Below are positions 32,460-42,049 of a DNA stretch of 52,143 nt, piece by piece (position 1 is the stretch's first letter; the number at the start of each line of letters is the position of its first letter). This stretch comes from an uncultured Prevotellaceae bacterium. GTDB taxonomy: Bacteria > Bacteroidota > Bacteroidia > Bacteroidales > Bacteroidaceae. The stretch covers positions 1-52,143 of the forward strand of contig ONMI01000038.1 of assembly GCA_900318915.1 (NCBI GenBank). Reading direction: 5' to 3'. Below the pieces are notes generated by a model, which was not told the DNA's origin, searched no databases, and saw nothing but the letters and a program-made list of their open reading frames with translations. The translations under genes and the position numbers were made by a program.

Positions 32460-32492
32460 TTTGTCAAATATAATATTTTTTGATTAGTTTTG
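32460..32492 (+). promoter_or_regulatory. Promoter of the first GH3 operon
   Basis: TTTG (32460-32463) and TAGTTTTG (32485-32492) are 21 bases apart, within the usual 19-21 range for Bacteroidetes promoters. The -7 element ends 43 bases before the GH3 start. No CCACTTTT box like those of the susC and second GH3 promoters was found here. Confidence 0.65.
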
Positions 32493-32535
32493 CAACATCA
32501 AACAGAAAAAACGCCCAAACACAATGTACTTCACC

Positions 32536-34725
32536 ATGAAAAGATTTTTCACCAGCATGGTCATGACCTTATCCGTCACCATCGGGGTCATGGCACAGGG
32601 ACTCCCCCCGTATATGGATGACTCAAAGCCCCTTGAGACCCGTGTGAAAGACGCCCTCTCACGGATGACCCTCGAGGAAAAAGTGGCTCTCTGCCACGCA
32701 CAGTCGAAATTCTCCTCGGCCGGTGTGCCTCGTCTTGGCATACCCGAGATATGGATGAGCGACGGTCCCCACGGCGTGCGCGCCGAGATAAACTGGAACA
32801 ACTGGGGCCACGCCGAGTGGACCAACGACTCGTGCACCGCTTTTCCTGCTCTCACCTGCCTGGCAGCCACCTGGAATCCCCAGATGTCGCTGCTCTACGG
32901 ACGCATGGTGGGCGAAGAAGCCCGCTACCGCAGCAAGGACATTCTGCTCGGCCCCGGTGTGAACATCTACCGTACCCCACTCAACGGCCGCAACTTCGAG
33001 TATATGGGCGAGGATCCCTATCTGGCCAGTGTGATGGTGGTGCCCTATGTGCAGGGACTGCAGAGCAATGGTGTGGCCGCCTGTGTGAAGCACTACGCCC
33101 TGAACAACCAGGAGCGGTGGCGCGGCCACATCGATGTACAGGTGAGCGACCGCGCCCTGCGCGAGATTTACCTGCCGGCCTTCAAGGCGGCCGCCACCGA
33201 GGGCGGTGCCTGGAGTTTCATGGGCAGTTACAACAAGTTCCGCGGCGAGCATGCCTGCAGCAACAAGATTCTGCTGCGCGACATCCTCAAGGACGAGTGG
33301 CAATGGGACGGCGTAGTGGTGACCGACTGGGGTGGTTGCCACGACACCTACACCTCGGCCATGCATGGTCTGGACATCGAGATGGGCACCGGCACCAACG
33401 GTCTTACCTCTGAGGCCGAATTCACCTACGACGACTACTACCTGGGCAAGGAATACCGCAAGATGCTCAAGGAGGGCAAAATACCCATGAGCGTGCTCGA
33501 CGAACAGGCCAGCCGCATTCTGCGCCTTATCTTCCGCACCTCCATGAATCCGCGCCACCCCTACGGCCGCTTCACCTGCCAGGACCACTACGATGCCTGC
33601 CGGCAGATAGCCGACGAGGGCATCGTGCTGCTGAAGAACGAGGGCGGTCTGCTGCCCATCGACGCCAACCGCTACAACCGCATCCTGGTGGTGGGCGAGA
33701 ACGGCACCAAGAGTCTGACCGAAGGCGGCGGCTCCAGCGAGCTGAAAGTGAAACGCGAAATATCGCCCCTCGAGGGTCTGCAGGCCGTTTACGGCAGCAA
33801 GGTGACCTACGCCCAGGGCTATCAGAGCGGCCGCTTCCTGTATGCCCGTGAAGACGCCGTCGACGAGGCCACCCAGCAACGGCTGCGCCGCGAGGCGGTG
33901 GAGAAGGCCCGCGAGGCCGACCTTATCGTCTTTGTGGGCGGACTGAACAAGAACTACCTGCAGGACTGCGAGGGCGGCGACCGCATACAGTACGGTCTTC
34001 CCTTCGGTCAGGAGGAGCTCATCGACGAGCTCGCCACCCTGAAGAAACCCATTGTGATGGTGCTGCTCACCGGCAACGCCGTGGCTATGCCGTGGCTCAA
34101 GAAGGTGGGTGCCGTGGTGCAGGGCTGGTACATCGGTTCTGAGGCCGGCGAGGCCCTCGCCGACGTGCTCAGCGGCGCCGTGAACCCGAGCGGCAAGCTG
34201 CCCTTCACTTTCCCCGTAAAACTGGAAGACAACGCCGCCCACTCTTTCGGTCAGCTGGCCTATCCGGGCGACAGCATCCGTGAGGAGTACATGGAAGACA
34301 TCCTGGTGGGCTACCGCTGGCACGACACCAAGAAGATTGCCCCGCAGTTCGCCTTTGGCCATGGTCTGAGCTACACCACTTTCAAATACAGCAAACCCGT
34401 GCTTTCCAGCAAGCAGCTCAGCGCCGGCGGCAAGATTACTGTGAGCGTTGACGTGACCAACACCGGCAGCCGCGAGGGCAAAGAGGTGGTGCAGCTGTAC
34501 ATAGGCGATGACAAATGCTCCGTGCTGCGCCCCGTGAAAGAGCTGAAACACTTCCATAAAGTGTCACTCAAGCCCGGCGAGACAAAAGAGGTGTCCTTCG
34601 TCATCACCCCCGACGACCTGCAATTCTACGACGGCGGATGGAAGACGGAACCGGGCAGTTTCACCGTGCACATCGGCTCCTCCTCGCGCGACATACGCGG
34701 CAAAGCACAGTTCCGCCTGCTCTAA
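32536..34725 (+). CDS. GH3 family beta-glucosidase
   Basis: The 729-aa periplasmic enzyme has a signal peptide (MKRFFTSMVMTLSVTIGVMAQ), the GH3 TIM barrel (residues 25-330), the alpha/beta sandwich and a C-terminal fibronectin type III-like domain (SVDVTNTGSREGKEVVQLY). The nucleophile is Asp264 in VVTDWGGCHDT; substrate-binding motifs GPGVNIYRTPLNGRNFEYMGEDPYL (in two parts) and VKHYALNN are intact. GH3 enzymes of this layout release glucose from the non-reducing ends of beta-glucans. ATG 32524 (MYFTMKRF) is an alternative start. It leads a three-gene operon and resembles the second GH3 protein encoded at 49976, especially around the active site. Confidence 0.93.
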   Translation: MKRFFTSMVMTLSVTIGVMAQGLPPYMDDSKPLETRVKDALSRMTLEEKVALCHAQSKFSSAGVPRLGIPEIWMSDGPHGVRAEINWNNWGHAEWTNDSCTAFPALTCLAATWNPQMSLLYGRMVGEEARYRSKDILLGPGVNIYRTPLNGRNFEYMGEDPYLASVMVVPYVQGLQSNGVAACVKHYALNNQERWRGHIDVQVSDRALREIYLPAFKAAATEGGAWSFMGSYNKFRGEHACSNKILLRDILKDEWQWDGVVVTDWGGCHDTYTSAMHGLDIEMGTGTNGLTSEAEFTYDDYYLGKEYRKMLKEGKIPMSVLDEQASRILRLIFRTSMNPRHPYGRFTCQDHYDACRQIADEGIVLLKNEGGLLPIDANRYNRILVVGENGTKSLTEGGGSSELKVKREISPLEGLQAVYGSKVTYAQGYQSGRFLYAREDAVDEATQQRLRREAVEKAREADLIVFVGGLNKNYLQDCEGGDRIQYGLPFGQEELIDELATLKKPIVMVLLTGNAVAMPWLKKVGAVVQGWYIGSEAGEALADVLSGAVNPSGKLPFTFPVKLEDNAAHSFGQLAYPGDSIREEYMEDILVGYRWHDTKKIAPQFAFGHGLSYTTFKYSKPVLSSKQLSAGGKITVSVDVTNTGSREGKEVVQLYIGDDKCSVLRPVKELKHFHKVSLKPGETKEVSFVITPDDLQFYDGGWKTEPGSFTVHIGSSSRDIRGKAQFRLL

Positions 34726-34758
34726 CCCAAGGACAGACACCTAAAAATGCCGCCTACC

Positions 34759-36243
34759 ATGCGAAAAAGACTCCACCATCTACTGCTCCTTCTGCCCTGC
34801 CTGCTGGCATGGGCAGCCTGTACGCCCACACCGAAAAACGCCGTGAAGGCCAACTCGCAACCCCGCATCTACCCCGACTACACCGGGGTGACCATACCTG
34901 CGGGCATCGCCCCGCTCAATTTCTCCATGGCCGACGACAGCGTTACAGCCGTCTACGTAGAGATGAAGGGCGAAAAGGGCGGACACCTGGTGGCGGCCGG
35001 CAGCTATGCCGACTTCGACACCGATGAGTGGCACGCCATCGTGGAGCAAAACAAGGGGGCGCGGCTCACCCTGACCGTAAGCGCCGAGAAAGGCGGTCGG
35101 TGGGTGGAATACCAGCCCTTCGCCATCTATGTGAGCAAGCACCGACTTGACGCCTGGGGACTCACCTACCGCCGCATCGCACCCGGCTATGAGATATACA
35201 GCCACATGGGGCTGTATCAGCGCAATCTCTCCACCTTCGACGAACAGCCGATTATCGAGAACACCCAGGTCGCTGGCATGTGCGTGAACTGCCACACCGC
35301 CAACCGCACCAACCCCGACCAGTATGTCTACCACATACGCGGCCAGCACGGCGCCACCTTCGTTCACCACGGTCAGGCCGACGATTATCTGCAGGCCAAG
35401 AACGAGGTGCTGGGCGGCTCCATGGTCTATCCCTACTGGCACCCCTCGGGCCGCTACTGCGCCTTCAGCACCAACAGCACCTCGCAGATGTTCCACACGG
35501 CCAAGAAAAACCGCATAGAGGTATACGACTCCAAGTCGGATGTCTTCGTCTATGACGTGGAGCACCAGACGCTGCTCAACGACTCGCTGACCATGCGCCA
35601 GGACTGGGCGGAGAACTGTCCCGCCTTCTCGCCCGACGGACGCTGGCTCTACTACATCACCGCCCGGCAGCAGGCCTACCCCAACGGCTACGACCATGAG
35701 CGCTACGACCTGTGCCGTGTGGCTTTCGATGCCGAGACAGGACGTTTGGGCGACACCGTCGACACACTGCTACGGGTGAGCGAGAAGGAGAAAAGCCTCA
35801 CTTGGCCACGTCCCTCCTACGACGGCCGCTACCTGATGTATACTCTAGCCGACTACGGCTACTTCACCGTGTGGCATCCCGAGGCCGACCTGTGGTTGCT
35901 CGACCTGGCCACCCTGGAGACCCGCCCGATGGATGAGGTGAACAGTCAGCGCGCCGAGAGCTTCCACAACTGGTCGGGCGACAGCCGGTGGTTTCTCTTC
36001 ACCAGCCGACGCGACGACGGTCTCTACACCCGCATCTACCTCTCGTGCGTCGACGACAGCGGCAAGGCCACCAAGCCCTTCCTTCTGCCGCAGCGCGACC
36101 CCAAGACCTACTACCGCGAACTGCTCTACTCCTACAACACGCCCGATTTCGCCTCCCGCCCCGTCCGGTACGACCGGCGCCAGGCCGGAATCGACATTGA
36201 GAGCGACAAGCGTGTATCCCCCACCACCAAGAAAATGCGATAG
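34759..36243 (+). CDS. Beta-propeller (PD40/TolB-like) lipoprotein with a CxxCH haem motif
   Basis: The 494-aa product has a lipoprotein signal peptide with a lipobox ending in AWAAC (Cys21) and no acidic residues after the cysteine, so it probably stays on the periplasmic side. A beta-sandwich region (about 35-120) precedes CVNCH at residues 175-179, a c-type haem attachment motif. TolB-like WD40/PD40 blades follow: PYWHPSGRYCAFST, PAFSPDGRWLYYIT, PRPSYDGRYLMYT, NWSGDSRWFLFTS. One haem and a propeller suggest an electron-transfer or sensor role, but no partner is evident. It sits 33 bases after GH3 and 16 before the M1 peptidase gene. An upstream ATG at 34747 is possible. Confidence 0.8.
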   Translation: MRKRLHHLLLLLPCLLAWAACTPTPKNAVKANSQPRIYPDYTGVTIPAGIAPLNFSMADDSVTAVYVEMKGEKGGHLVAAGSYADFDTDEWHAIVEQNKGARLTLTVSAEKGGRWVEYQPFAIYVSKHRLDAWGLTYRRIAPGYEIYSHMGLYQRNLSTFDEQPIIENTQVAGMCVNCHTANRTNPDQYVYHIRGQHGATFVHHGQADDYLQAKNEVLGGSMVYPYWHPSGRYCAFSTNSTSQMFHTAKKNRIEVYDSKSDVFVYDVEHQTLLNDSLTMRQDWAENCPAFSPDGRWLYYITARQQAYPNGYDHERYDLCRVAFDAETGRLGDTVDTLLRVSEKEKSLTWPRPSYDGRYLMYTLADYGYFTVWHPEADLWLLDLATLETRPMDEVNSQRAESFHNWSGDSRWFLFTSRRDDGLYTRIYLSCVDDSGKATKPFLLPQRDPKTYYRELLYSYNTPDFASRPVRYDRRQAGIDIESDKRVSPTTKKMR

Positions 36244-36259
36244 CCCACCTTAAACCTCC

Positions 36260-38602
36260 ATGCGCCACCTGCTCCACCTTTTGCTGCTCACCGTCACCGG
36301 TCTGCTGCCCGCACTTCTTCTGCAGGCCCAGATTCCTGTGGAATGCGGTGTAAGCGAGCCACTGGCCAGGCTGCGTGTGTCACAGGTAAGCGATGTGGCC
36401 TACACCCTGCACTTCGACCTTCCTGTGCAGAAACAGGAGGCGGTAAGAGGATCTACCAAAATATCCTTCACGTGGAACGACGGCGACGAAGACCTGCAAA
36501 TAGACTTCCAGGGAACGGTAAGCGGGGAGCATATCACCGTAAACGGGAAAAAGCGGCCGGTCTTGTACCATGACGAGCATATTGTGGTGAGCCGCAAGTG
36601 GCTCAAAAAGGGAAAGTTAAATCATGTCTATATCGACTTTGCAAGCGGAGACAAAGCCCTGAACCGCAACACTGACTATCTCTACACACTCTTCGTGCCC
36701 GACCATGCCCGGTCGGTCTTCCCCTGCTTCGACCAGCCCGATCTAAAGGCCCGTTTCTCCCTTTCGCTCACCCTGCCCGGGGAATGGACCGCCCTCAGCA
36801 ATGCCGACATCAAGGCAAAAGAAAACATAGGCAACGGCAGGCAGATGCTCACATTCGGCACTTCCGACCTGCTGCCCACCTATCTATTCTCCTTCACTGC
36901 CGGACGCTTCCAGACCCAAACAGCCGAACGCGACGGACGTACCCTCACGGCCCTCTATCGGGAAACCGAACCTAAAAAGGTGGCCCAGCTGGAGACGGTG
37001 TTCGACCAGATAGCCCTCTCGCTGCGGTGGCTCGAAGCCTATACCGGCATACAGCAGCCCTTCAAAAAATATGGGGTGGCCATCCTGCCCGGTTACCAGT
37101 TTGGCGGCATGGAGCACCCCGGCTGCATCCAGTTGCGCGACCAGACCGTATTTTTAGGCGAGCATCCCACCCCCGACGAACTGCTGAACCGGCTCAATCT
37201 GCTGGCCCACGAGACCTCGCACCTGTGGTTCGGTGACCTTGTCACCATGCGGTGGTTCAACGATGTGTGGACCAAGGAAGTGTTTGCCAACTTCATGGCC
37301 GACAAGATAGCGCGCGAGCAGTTTCCCGAAGTGAACCACGACATCAGCTTTCTGAAGGCCCATTATGTGCCGGCGCTGGCCACCGACCGCACCGACGGCA
37401 CCCACCCCATCCAGCAGCCGCTGGCCAATCTGAACGGCGCCGGTCTGCTCTACGGCAACATCATCTACCACAAGGCACCCGTCATGATGCGCAAGTTGGA
37501 AGAGCGCATGGGCGCCGCCCCCTTCCAACGGGCCCTGCAGCGCTACCTGCGCACCTACTCGTATGGCAATGCCACCTGGGACGACCTCATCGCTCTTCTC
37601 GACGAGGAAAGCCCTGCCGCCGGTATCAAGGCTTTCGATGCGGAATGGGTGAAAGGCAAAGGAGCCAAGGACCTGACCGTAGCCATCGACGAGGGAAACT
37701 TCGACCCCTTCGCCTACGGCCGCTACCGGCTCACATCCACTGACCGCCAATGGCTCTGCTCCCACTGGACCACCCTTCCAGCAACCCGCCGCTACGCCGC
37801 CATGATGTATCTCTACGAGAGTTGGCTGTGCCACCAGATGAGTCCGGGCGAGGCTTTCGACGCCCTCTTCGGCGGTCTCCAGACCCAGGACAACCCCCTT
37901 GTGGCCTCCACCTGCATCAGTTACCTGCTCAGCATCATAGCCGAGACAGATGGTGAGGAACGCCAGGACATGGAAGAACGCCTCTACCTACTGGGGCGCG
38001 CCGCCACCAACAACACCCTGCGGCGGCAGGTATTGCAGGGCATCGGCCGAACCGCCCTCTCGTCCCAACTCACCGACAGCCTCTACACCCTCTGGCTGAC
38101 AAAGGACGAGTCCCTCCTCAGCGAGCGCGACTATATGCGCATGGCCTTTCACCTGGCCATCCTGATGCCAGAGAAGTGGGAAAATATTCTGACCACCCAG
38201 CGCGGCCGGCTCGATGGGGCCGACCTGCTGCGCGAATTCGACTTCGTGAGCCGCGGCTGCAACCCCGACCCGGCCGTGCAGCAAGAACTTTTCAACTCGC
38301 TGCTGCTTCCTGAGAACCGCAGGGTGGAACCCTACGCCTCAGCCCTGCTCAGTCTGCTCAACCACCCCACCCGCGAGCCCCTGAGCAACCGCTATATTCT
38401 GCCGGCCCTCGAGATACTGGAGGAGATACAGCGCACTGGCGACATCTTTTTCCCGCTCGACTGGTGCCAGTCATTGCTCAGCGGCCATCACAGCCGTGAG
38501 GCCAGCCAACAGGTAAAGCAGTTTGAGGCTACCCATCCCGACCTGCCGGAGCCTCTGCTCAACAAGCTGCGGCAAGCCGCCTACAGGCTGAAAAACCACT
38601 GA
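36260..38602 (+). CDS. M1 family zinc aminopeptidase
   Basis: The 780-aa exported enzyme has a signal peptide (MRHLLHLLLLTVTGLLPALLLQAQ), an N-terminal beta-saddle and the gluzincin catalytic domain: HETSH at residues 317-321 and the third zinc ligand Glu340 in NDVWTKEVFANF. The exopeptidase motif, GAMEN in most family members, reads GGMEH at 282-286. A long helical C-terminal domain follows. M1 enzymes remove N-terminal residues from peptides. Its presence behind a beta-glucosidase gene is unusual for a glycan locus; it may process glycoprotein-derived peptides or simply share the transcript. No terminator was recognised behind it. Confidence 0.93.
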   Translation: MRHLLHLLLLTVTGLLPALLLQAQIPVECGVSEPLARLRVSQVSDVAYTLHFDLPVQKQEAVRGSTKISFTWNDGDEDLQIDFQGTVSGEHITVNGKKRPVLYHDEHIVVSRKWLKKGKLNHVYIDFASGDKALNRNTDYLYTLFVPDHARSVFPCFDQPDLKARFSLSLTLPGEWTALSNADIKAKENIGNGRQMLTFGTSDLLPTYLFSFTAGRFQTQTAERDGRTLTALYRETEPKKVAQLETVFDQIALSLRWLEAYTGIQQPFKKYGVAILPGYQFGGMEHPGCIQLRDQTVFLGEHPTPDELLNRLNLLAHETSHLWFGDLVTMRWFNDVWTKEVFANFMADKIAREQFPEVNHDISFLKAHYVPALATDRTDGTHPIQQPLANLNGAGLLYGNIIYHKAPVMMRKLEERMGAAPFQRALQRYLRTYSYGNATWDDLIALLDEESPAAGIKAFDAEWVKGKGAKDLTVAIDEGNFDPFAYGRYRLTSTDRQWLCSHWTTLPATRRYAAMMYLYESWLCHQMSPGEAFDALFGGLQTQDNPLVASTCISYLLSIIAETDGEERQDMEERLYLLGRAATNNTLRRQVLQGIGRTALSSQLTDSLYTLWLTKDESLLSERDYMRMAFHLAILMPEKWENILTTQRGRLDGADLLREFDFVSRGCNPDPAVQQELFNSLLLPENRRVEPYASALLSLLNHPTREPLSNRYILPALEILEEIQRTGDIFFPLDWCQSLLSGHHSREASQQVKQFEATHPDLPEPLLNKLRQAAYRLKNH

Positions 38603-38640
38603 AAACACCACCCAAAGAGGCCTTTGTCCCTCTATATGGC

Positions 38641-38657
38641 ATCCACCTTTTTGTAGG
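38641..38657 (+). promoter_or_regulatory. Candidate operator box 1 of susC
   Basis: The box ATCCACCTTTTTGTAGG contains CCAC(C)TTTT. Its CCAC begins 122 bases upstream of the susC -7 element, the same distance as the matching box of the second GH3 promoter. An 11-base palindrome, GTAGGACCTAC, overlaps its 3' end (38653-38663). Confidence 0.45.
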
Positions 38658-38718
38658 ACCTACTTTTTCATAGACAGCTGTTTTTCAGGCTTTTAGTCAA
38701 CAGCGAAGAGATTTGGAT

Positions 38719-38731
38719 ATCCACTTTTCGG
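38719..38731 (+). promoter_or_regulatory. Candidate operator box 2 of susC
   Basis: ATCCACTTTTCGG has CCAC 44 bases upstream of the -7 element and 78 bases after box 1. The second GH3 promoter has its box 2 at 45 bases and a box spacing of 77. Confidence 0.45.
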
Positions 38732-38764
38732 TTATTCAAGCTTTTCGTCGACCACATTTCTTTA

Positions 38765-38772
38765 TACTTTTG
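38765..38772 (+). promoter_or_regulatory. -7 element of the susC operon
   Basis: TACTTTTG matches TAnnTTTG and lies 61 bases before the susC ATG. The -33 position is a weak TTTT at 38742-38745, 19 bases upstream, as expected for a promoter that needs an activator. Confidence 0.6.
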
Positions 38773-38833
38773 CCCTGCAAACAGCCTGAATCCTAAATAT
38801 TGTATCTATTAAACTGATTTAAACATAAAACAC

Positions 38834-41800
38834 ATGAAAAAAGTAAGGTTACTATTTCTGTTGTCGGCATTCATCATGTCGATAACTGCCTTTGCCCAAT
38901 CATCGGGCACTGTGACTGACGAGAACGGAGACCCCATCATAGGCGCCTCCGTCATCGAGAGTGGAAACGCCAAGAACGGCACCGTGACCGATATCGACGG
39001 CCATTTCACCATCGATGTAGCCGAAGGCAGAAACCTCGTCATCTCCTATATAGGATATGAGACACAGACCGTGCCGGCCCGCCGCAACATGACCGTGGTG
39101 CTGAAAGAAGACCACCAGATGCTCAGCGACGTGGTCGTCATCGGCTACGGTGTGCAGAAGAAGAGCGTGGTGACGGCCTCCATCGCCAAGGTGGCCGCCG
39201 AAGACCTGGAGGGCAAGAGTCCCGTGCGTGTGGACAATGCCCTGAAAGGTCTGGCTGCCGGTGTGAACGTCACCTCCAGTTCCGGACAGCCTGGTGCAGC
39301 CCCCAAGGTTCGCATCCGCGGTGCCGGCACCATCAACGACAGCGACCCGCTCTACATCGTCGACGGCATGCCGATGGGCCAGGGCGGCATCGACTACCTG
39401 AACCCCAACGACATCGAGTCGATTGAAGTGCTCAAGGATGCCGCCTCGGGCGCCATCTACGGCTCGCGTGCCGCCAACGGTGTGATTCTCGTGACCACCA
39501 AGAAAGGCAAGAAGGGCAAGGCCAACATCAGCTACAACTTCTCGCAGGGCTGGCAGAGCAGCTGGCGGAAGCGCGACGTGACCAGTGCCACCGACTATGC
39601 CATCCTTCAGAATGAGATGTATGTGAACGGCGGCAGCGCTCCCCTCTATGCCGACCCCTACCACCTGACCGATGCCAACGGCGACCCCATCAACGGTTTC
39701 GGCACCGACTGGCAGGAGCTGGTGTTCAACGACAATGCCCCCGTGCAGAACCACGACGTGAGTGTGAGCGGTGCCACCGACAAGCTCAACTACTTCCTCT
39801 CCATGGGCTACTACACCCAGGAAGGTATCGTGGGCGGCAACTACGGCAAGTCGAACTATAACCGTATGTCGCTCCGCTCCAACAACATCTATAATGTATA
39901 CGACATGTCGGACGAGCGCAACTTCCTCAACAAGCTCGACATCACCGTCAATCTCTCCTACTCGCGCATCAAGGCCACCGGCATCAGCGAGAACTCCGAG
40001 TGGGGTACCATCCTGGGGTCAGCCCTCTACATGTCGCCCCTGCTGCCCGTGACGCTGAAAGGCGACATCGCCCAGCGGCAGATAGACAACTACGCCAGCT
40101 ACGACCTGCTGCGCGACGCCAACGGCGACCCCTACACCATACCCAACTATCTGGGTTCCTATCAGGAGATGAACAACCCCGTGGCCATGCTTGCCGTGCC
40201 CGAGACCAAGAACTGGACCCATAAGTTCGTGCCGCAGTTTGTCTTCGACCTGCAGCTGTGGGACAACCTGAAATACCACTTCAACTACAGCGCCGACCTG
40301 GCCTTCTGGGGCAGCGACGGTGCCGTACGTTCGCTCTACTACCTCTCCGGCAACAACAAGCAGGAGCACACCAGCGCCAGCGCCTCCAAATATCAGAGCA
40401 CTACCTGGCAGTTGGAGAACACGCTGACCTACGACAAGACCTTCGGCGACCACAGCTTTGCCGTAGTGCTGGGACAGTCGGCCATGAAGAGCAAGGGCGA
40501 CTATCTCTCCGGCAACCGCTGGAACCTGGTGAACCCCGACAAGCCCTCCATCAACTATGCCACCGGCGATGTGGTGGACGGCATCGCACAGTTTGGTGTG
40601 GCCGGTGCCCCCTGGGCCGAGCACACCCTGAGCTCCCTCTTCGCCCGTCTGAGCTACAACTATGCCGAGCGCTACATGCTGCAGGCCACCGTGCGCCGCG
40701 ACGGTTCGAGCCGCTTCGGTACCAACAACCGCTATGCCACCTTCCCCTCCGTTTCGCTGGGCTGGAACCTGCGCAACGAGCCCTTCATGGACGGCAAGGC
40801 CAGCTGGCTCTCCACCGCCAAGCTGCGCGCCAGCTGGGGTAAGAACGGTAACGAGAGCATCGGCGACTTCCGCTACACGGTGCTCACCGCCATGGGCAAC
40901 AACGTGCTGCTGGGCAAGGACGCCCTGAAATACATCGGCTCCAAGGCCAACGGCCTGGCCAATCCCGACCTGAAGTGGGAGGAGAGTGAGCAGACCGACA
41001 TCGGTATCGACCTCGGCTTCCTGAACAACGCCCTCACCTTCACGGCCGACTACTACATCAAGAAGACCAACGGCATGCTGCTCACCCAGCCCATCCCCAG
41101 CTATGTGGGCGAGACCAAGCCCATCGGCAACGTGGGCGACATGGAGAACTCCGGTTTCGAGTTTGAGCTGGGCTACAAGTTCCACATCGCCGATGCCCGC
41201 TTCGCCATCAAGGGCAACGCCACCTATCTGCACAACGAGCTGAAGAACCTGGGCAACGACACCGGCTATCTCGACTACGACAGCGTGCAGGGCATCTCCG
41301 GCGGCGGCACCCGCGCCATGAACGGCGAGCCCTTCCCCTTCTTCTTCGGTTACAAGACCGACGGCATCTTCCAGACCATGGACGAGGTGAACGCCTACAC
41401 CAACAGCACCGGCGGCCTGATACAGCCCGACGCACGTCCCGGTTTCGTTCGCTTCGTCGATGTGAACGGCGATGGTGCCATCACCCCCGACGACCGTACG
41501 AACATCGGTAACGGCACCCCGACCTGGACCTTCGGTCTGAACTTCAACGCCGAGTGGAAAGGTTTCGACTTCAACCTCTTCCTGCAGGGTGTGAGCGGCG
41601 CCGATGTGCTCGACGGCACCTACCGCAGCGATGTCTACTCCGGCAACTATCCCACCTGGATGCTCGACCGCTGGACCGGTCCCGGCACCTCGAACAAATA
41701 CCCCATGCTGATGCTGGGCGACGATGTGAACTGGCGCATGAGCGACCTCTACATACACGACGCCTCCTACTGCCGCATCAAGAACATCTCGCTGGGCTAC

Positions 41801-41998
41801 ACCCTGCCGCAGACCCTCACGAAGAAATTCTTCGTGGAGCGCCTCCGCTTCTTCGTCATGGCCGAGAACCTGGCCACCTGGACCAAATACTGGGGATTCG
41901 ATCCTGAAATCTCCTCCGGCGGCACCTCACTTGGTGTAGACCGCGGTATCTATCCGCAGGCACGCACCTACACCATCGGTTTCAACATCACCTTCTAA
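38834..41998 (+). CDS. SusC/RagA family TonB-dependent outer-membrane transporter
   Basis: The 1,054-aa protein has a signal peptide (MKKVRLLFLLSAFIMSITAFA), an N-terminal carboxypeptidase-regulatory-like domain (GTVTDENGDPIIGASVI), the plug domain with SDVVVIGYGVQKKSVVT, DNALKGLAAGVNV and GSRAANGVILVTTKKGK, and a long barrel ending in ARTYTIGFNITF. SusC imports oligosaccharides across the outer membrane with TonB energy while SusD acts as its lid. The other genes of the operon point to beta-glucan oligosaccharides. susD follows after 51 bases. Codon use strongly favours C-ending codons, as in highly expressed genes. Confidence 0.97.
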   Translation: MKKVRLLFLLSAFIMSITAFAQSSGTVTDENGDPIIGASVIESGNAKNGTVTDIDGHFTIDVAEGRNLVISYIGYETQTVPARRNMTVVLKEDHQMLSDVVVIGYGVQKKSVVTASIAKVAAEDLEGKSPVRVDNALKGLAAGVNVTSSSGQPGAAPKVRIRGAGTINDSDPLYIVDGMPMGQGGIDYLNPNDIESIEVLKDAASGAIYGSRAANGVILVTTKKGKKGKANISYNFSQGWQSSWRKRDVTSATDYAILQNEMYVNGGSAPLYADPYHLTDANGDPINGFGTDWQELVFNDNAPVQNHDVSVSGATDKLNYFLSMGYYTQEGIVGGNYGKSNYNRMSLRSNNIYNVYDMSDERNFLNKLDITVNLSYSRIKATGISENSEWGTILGSALYMSPLLPVTLKGDIAQRQIDNYASYDLLRDANGDPYTIPNYLGSYQEMNNPVAMLAVPETKNWTHKFVPQFVFDLQLWDNLKYHFNYSADLAFWGSDGAVRSLYYLSGNNKQEHTSASASKYQSTTWQLENTLTYDKTFGDHSFAVVLGQSAMKSKGDYLSGNRWNLVNPDKPSINYATGDVVDGIAQFGVAGAPWAEHTLSSLFARLSYNYAERYMLQATVRRDGSSRFGTNNRYATFPSVSLGWNLRNEPFMDGKASWLSTAKLRASWGKNGNESIGDFRYTVLTAMGNNVLLGKDALKYIGSKANGLANPDLKWEESEQTDIGIDLGFLNNALTFTADYYIKKTNGMLLTQPIPSYVGETKPIGNVGDMENSGFEFELGYKFHIADARFAIKGNATYLHNELKNLGNDTGYLDYDSVQGISGGGTRAMNGEPFPFFFGYKTDGIFQTMDEVNAYTNSTGGLIQPDARPGFVRFVDVNGDGAITPDDRTNIGNGTPTWTFGLNFNAEWKGFDFNLFLQGVSGADVLDGTYRSDVYSGNYPTWMLDRWTGPGTSNKYPMLMLGDDVNWRMSDLYIHDASYCRIKNISLGYTLPQTLTKKFFVERLRFFVMAENLATWTKYWGFDPEISSGGTSLGVDRGIYPQARTYTIGFNITF

Positions 41999-42049
41999 GG
42001 AGAGCTACTATCATACAATATGAACATAACGCATCAATTATCTGAGATT

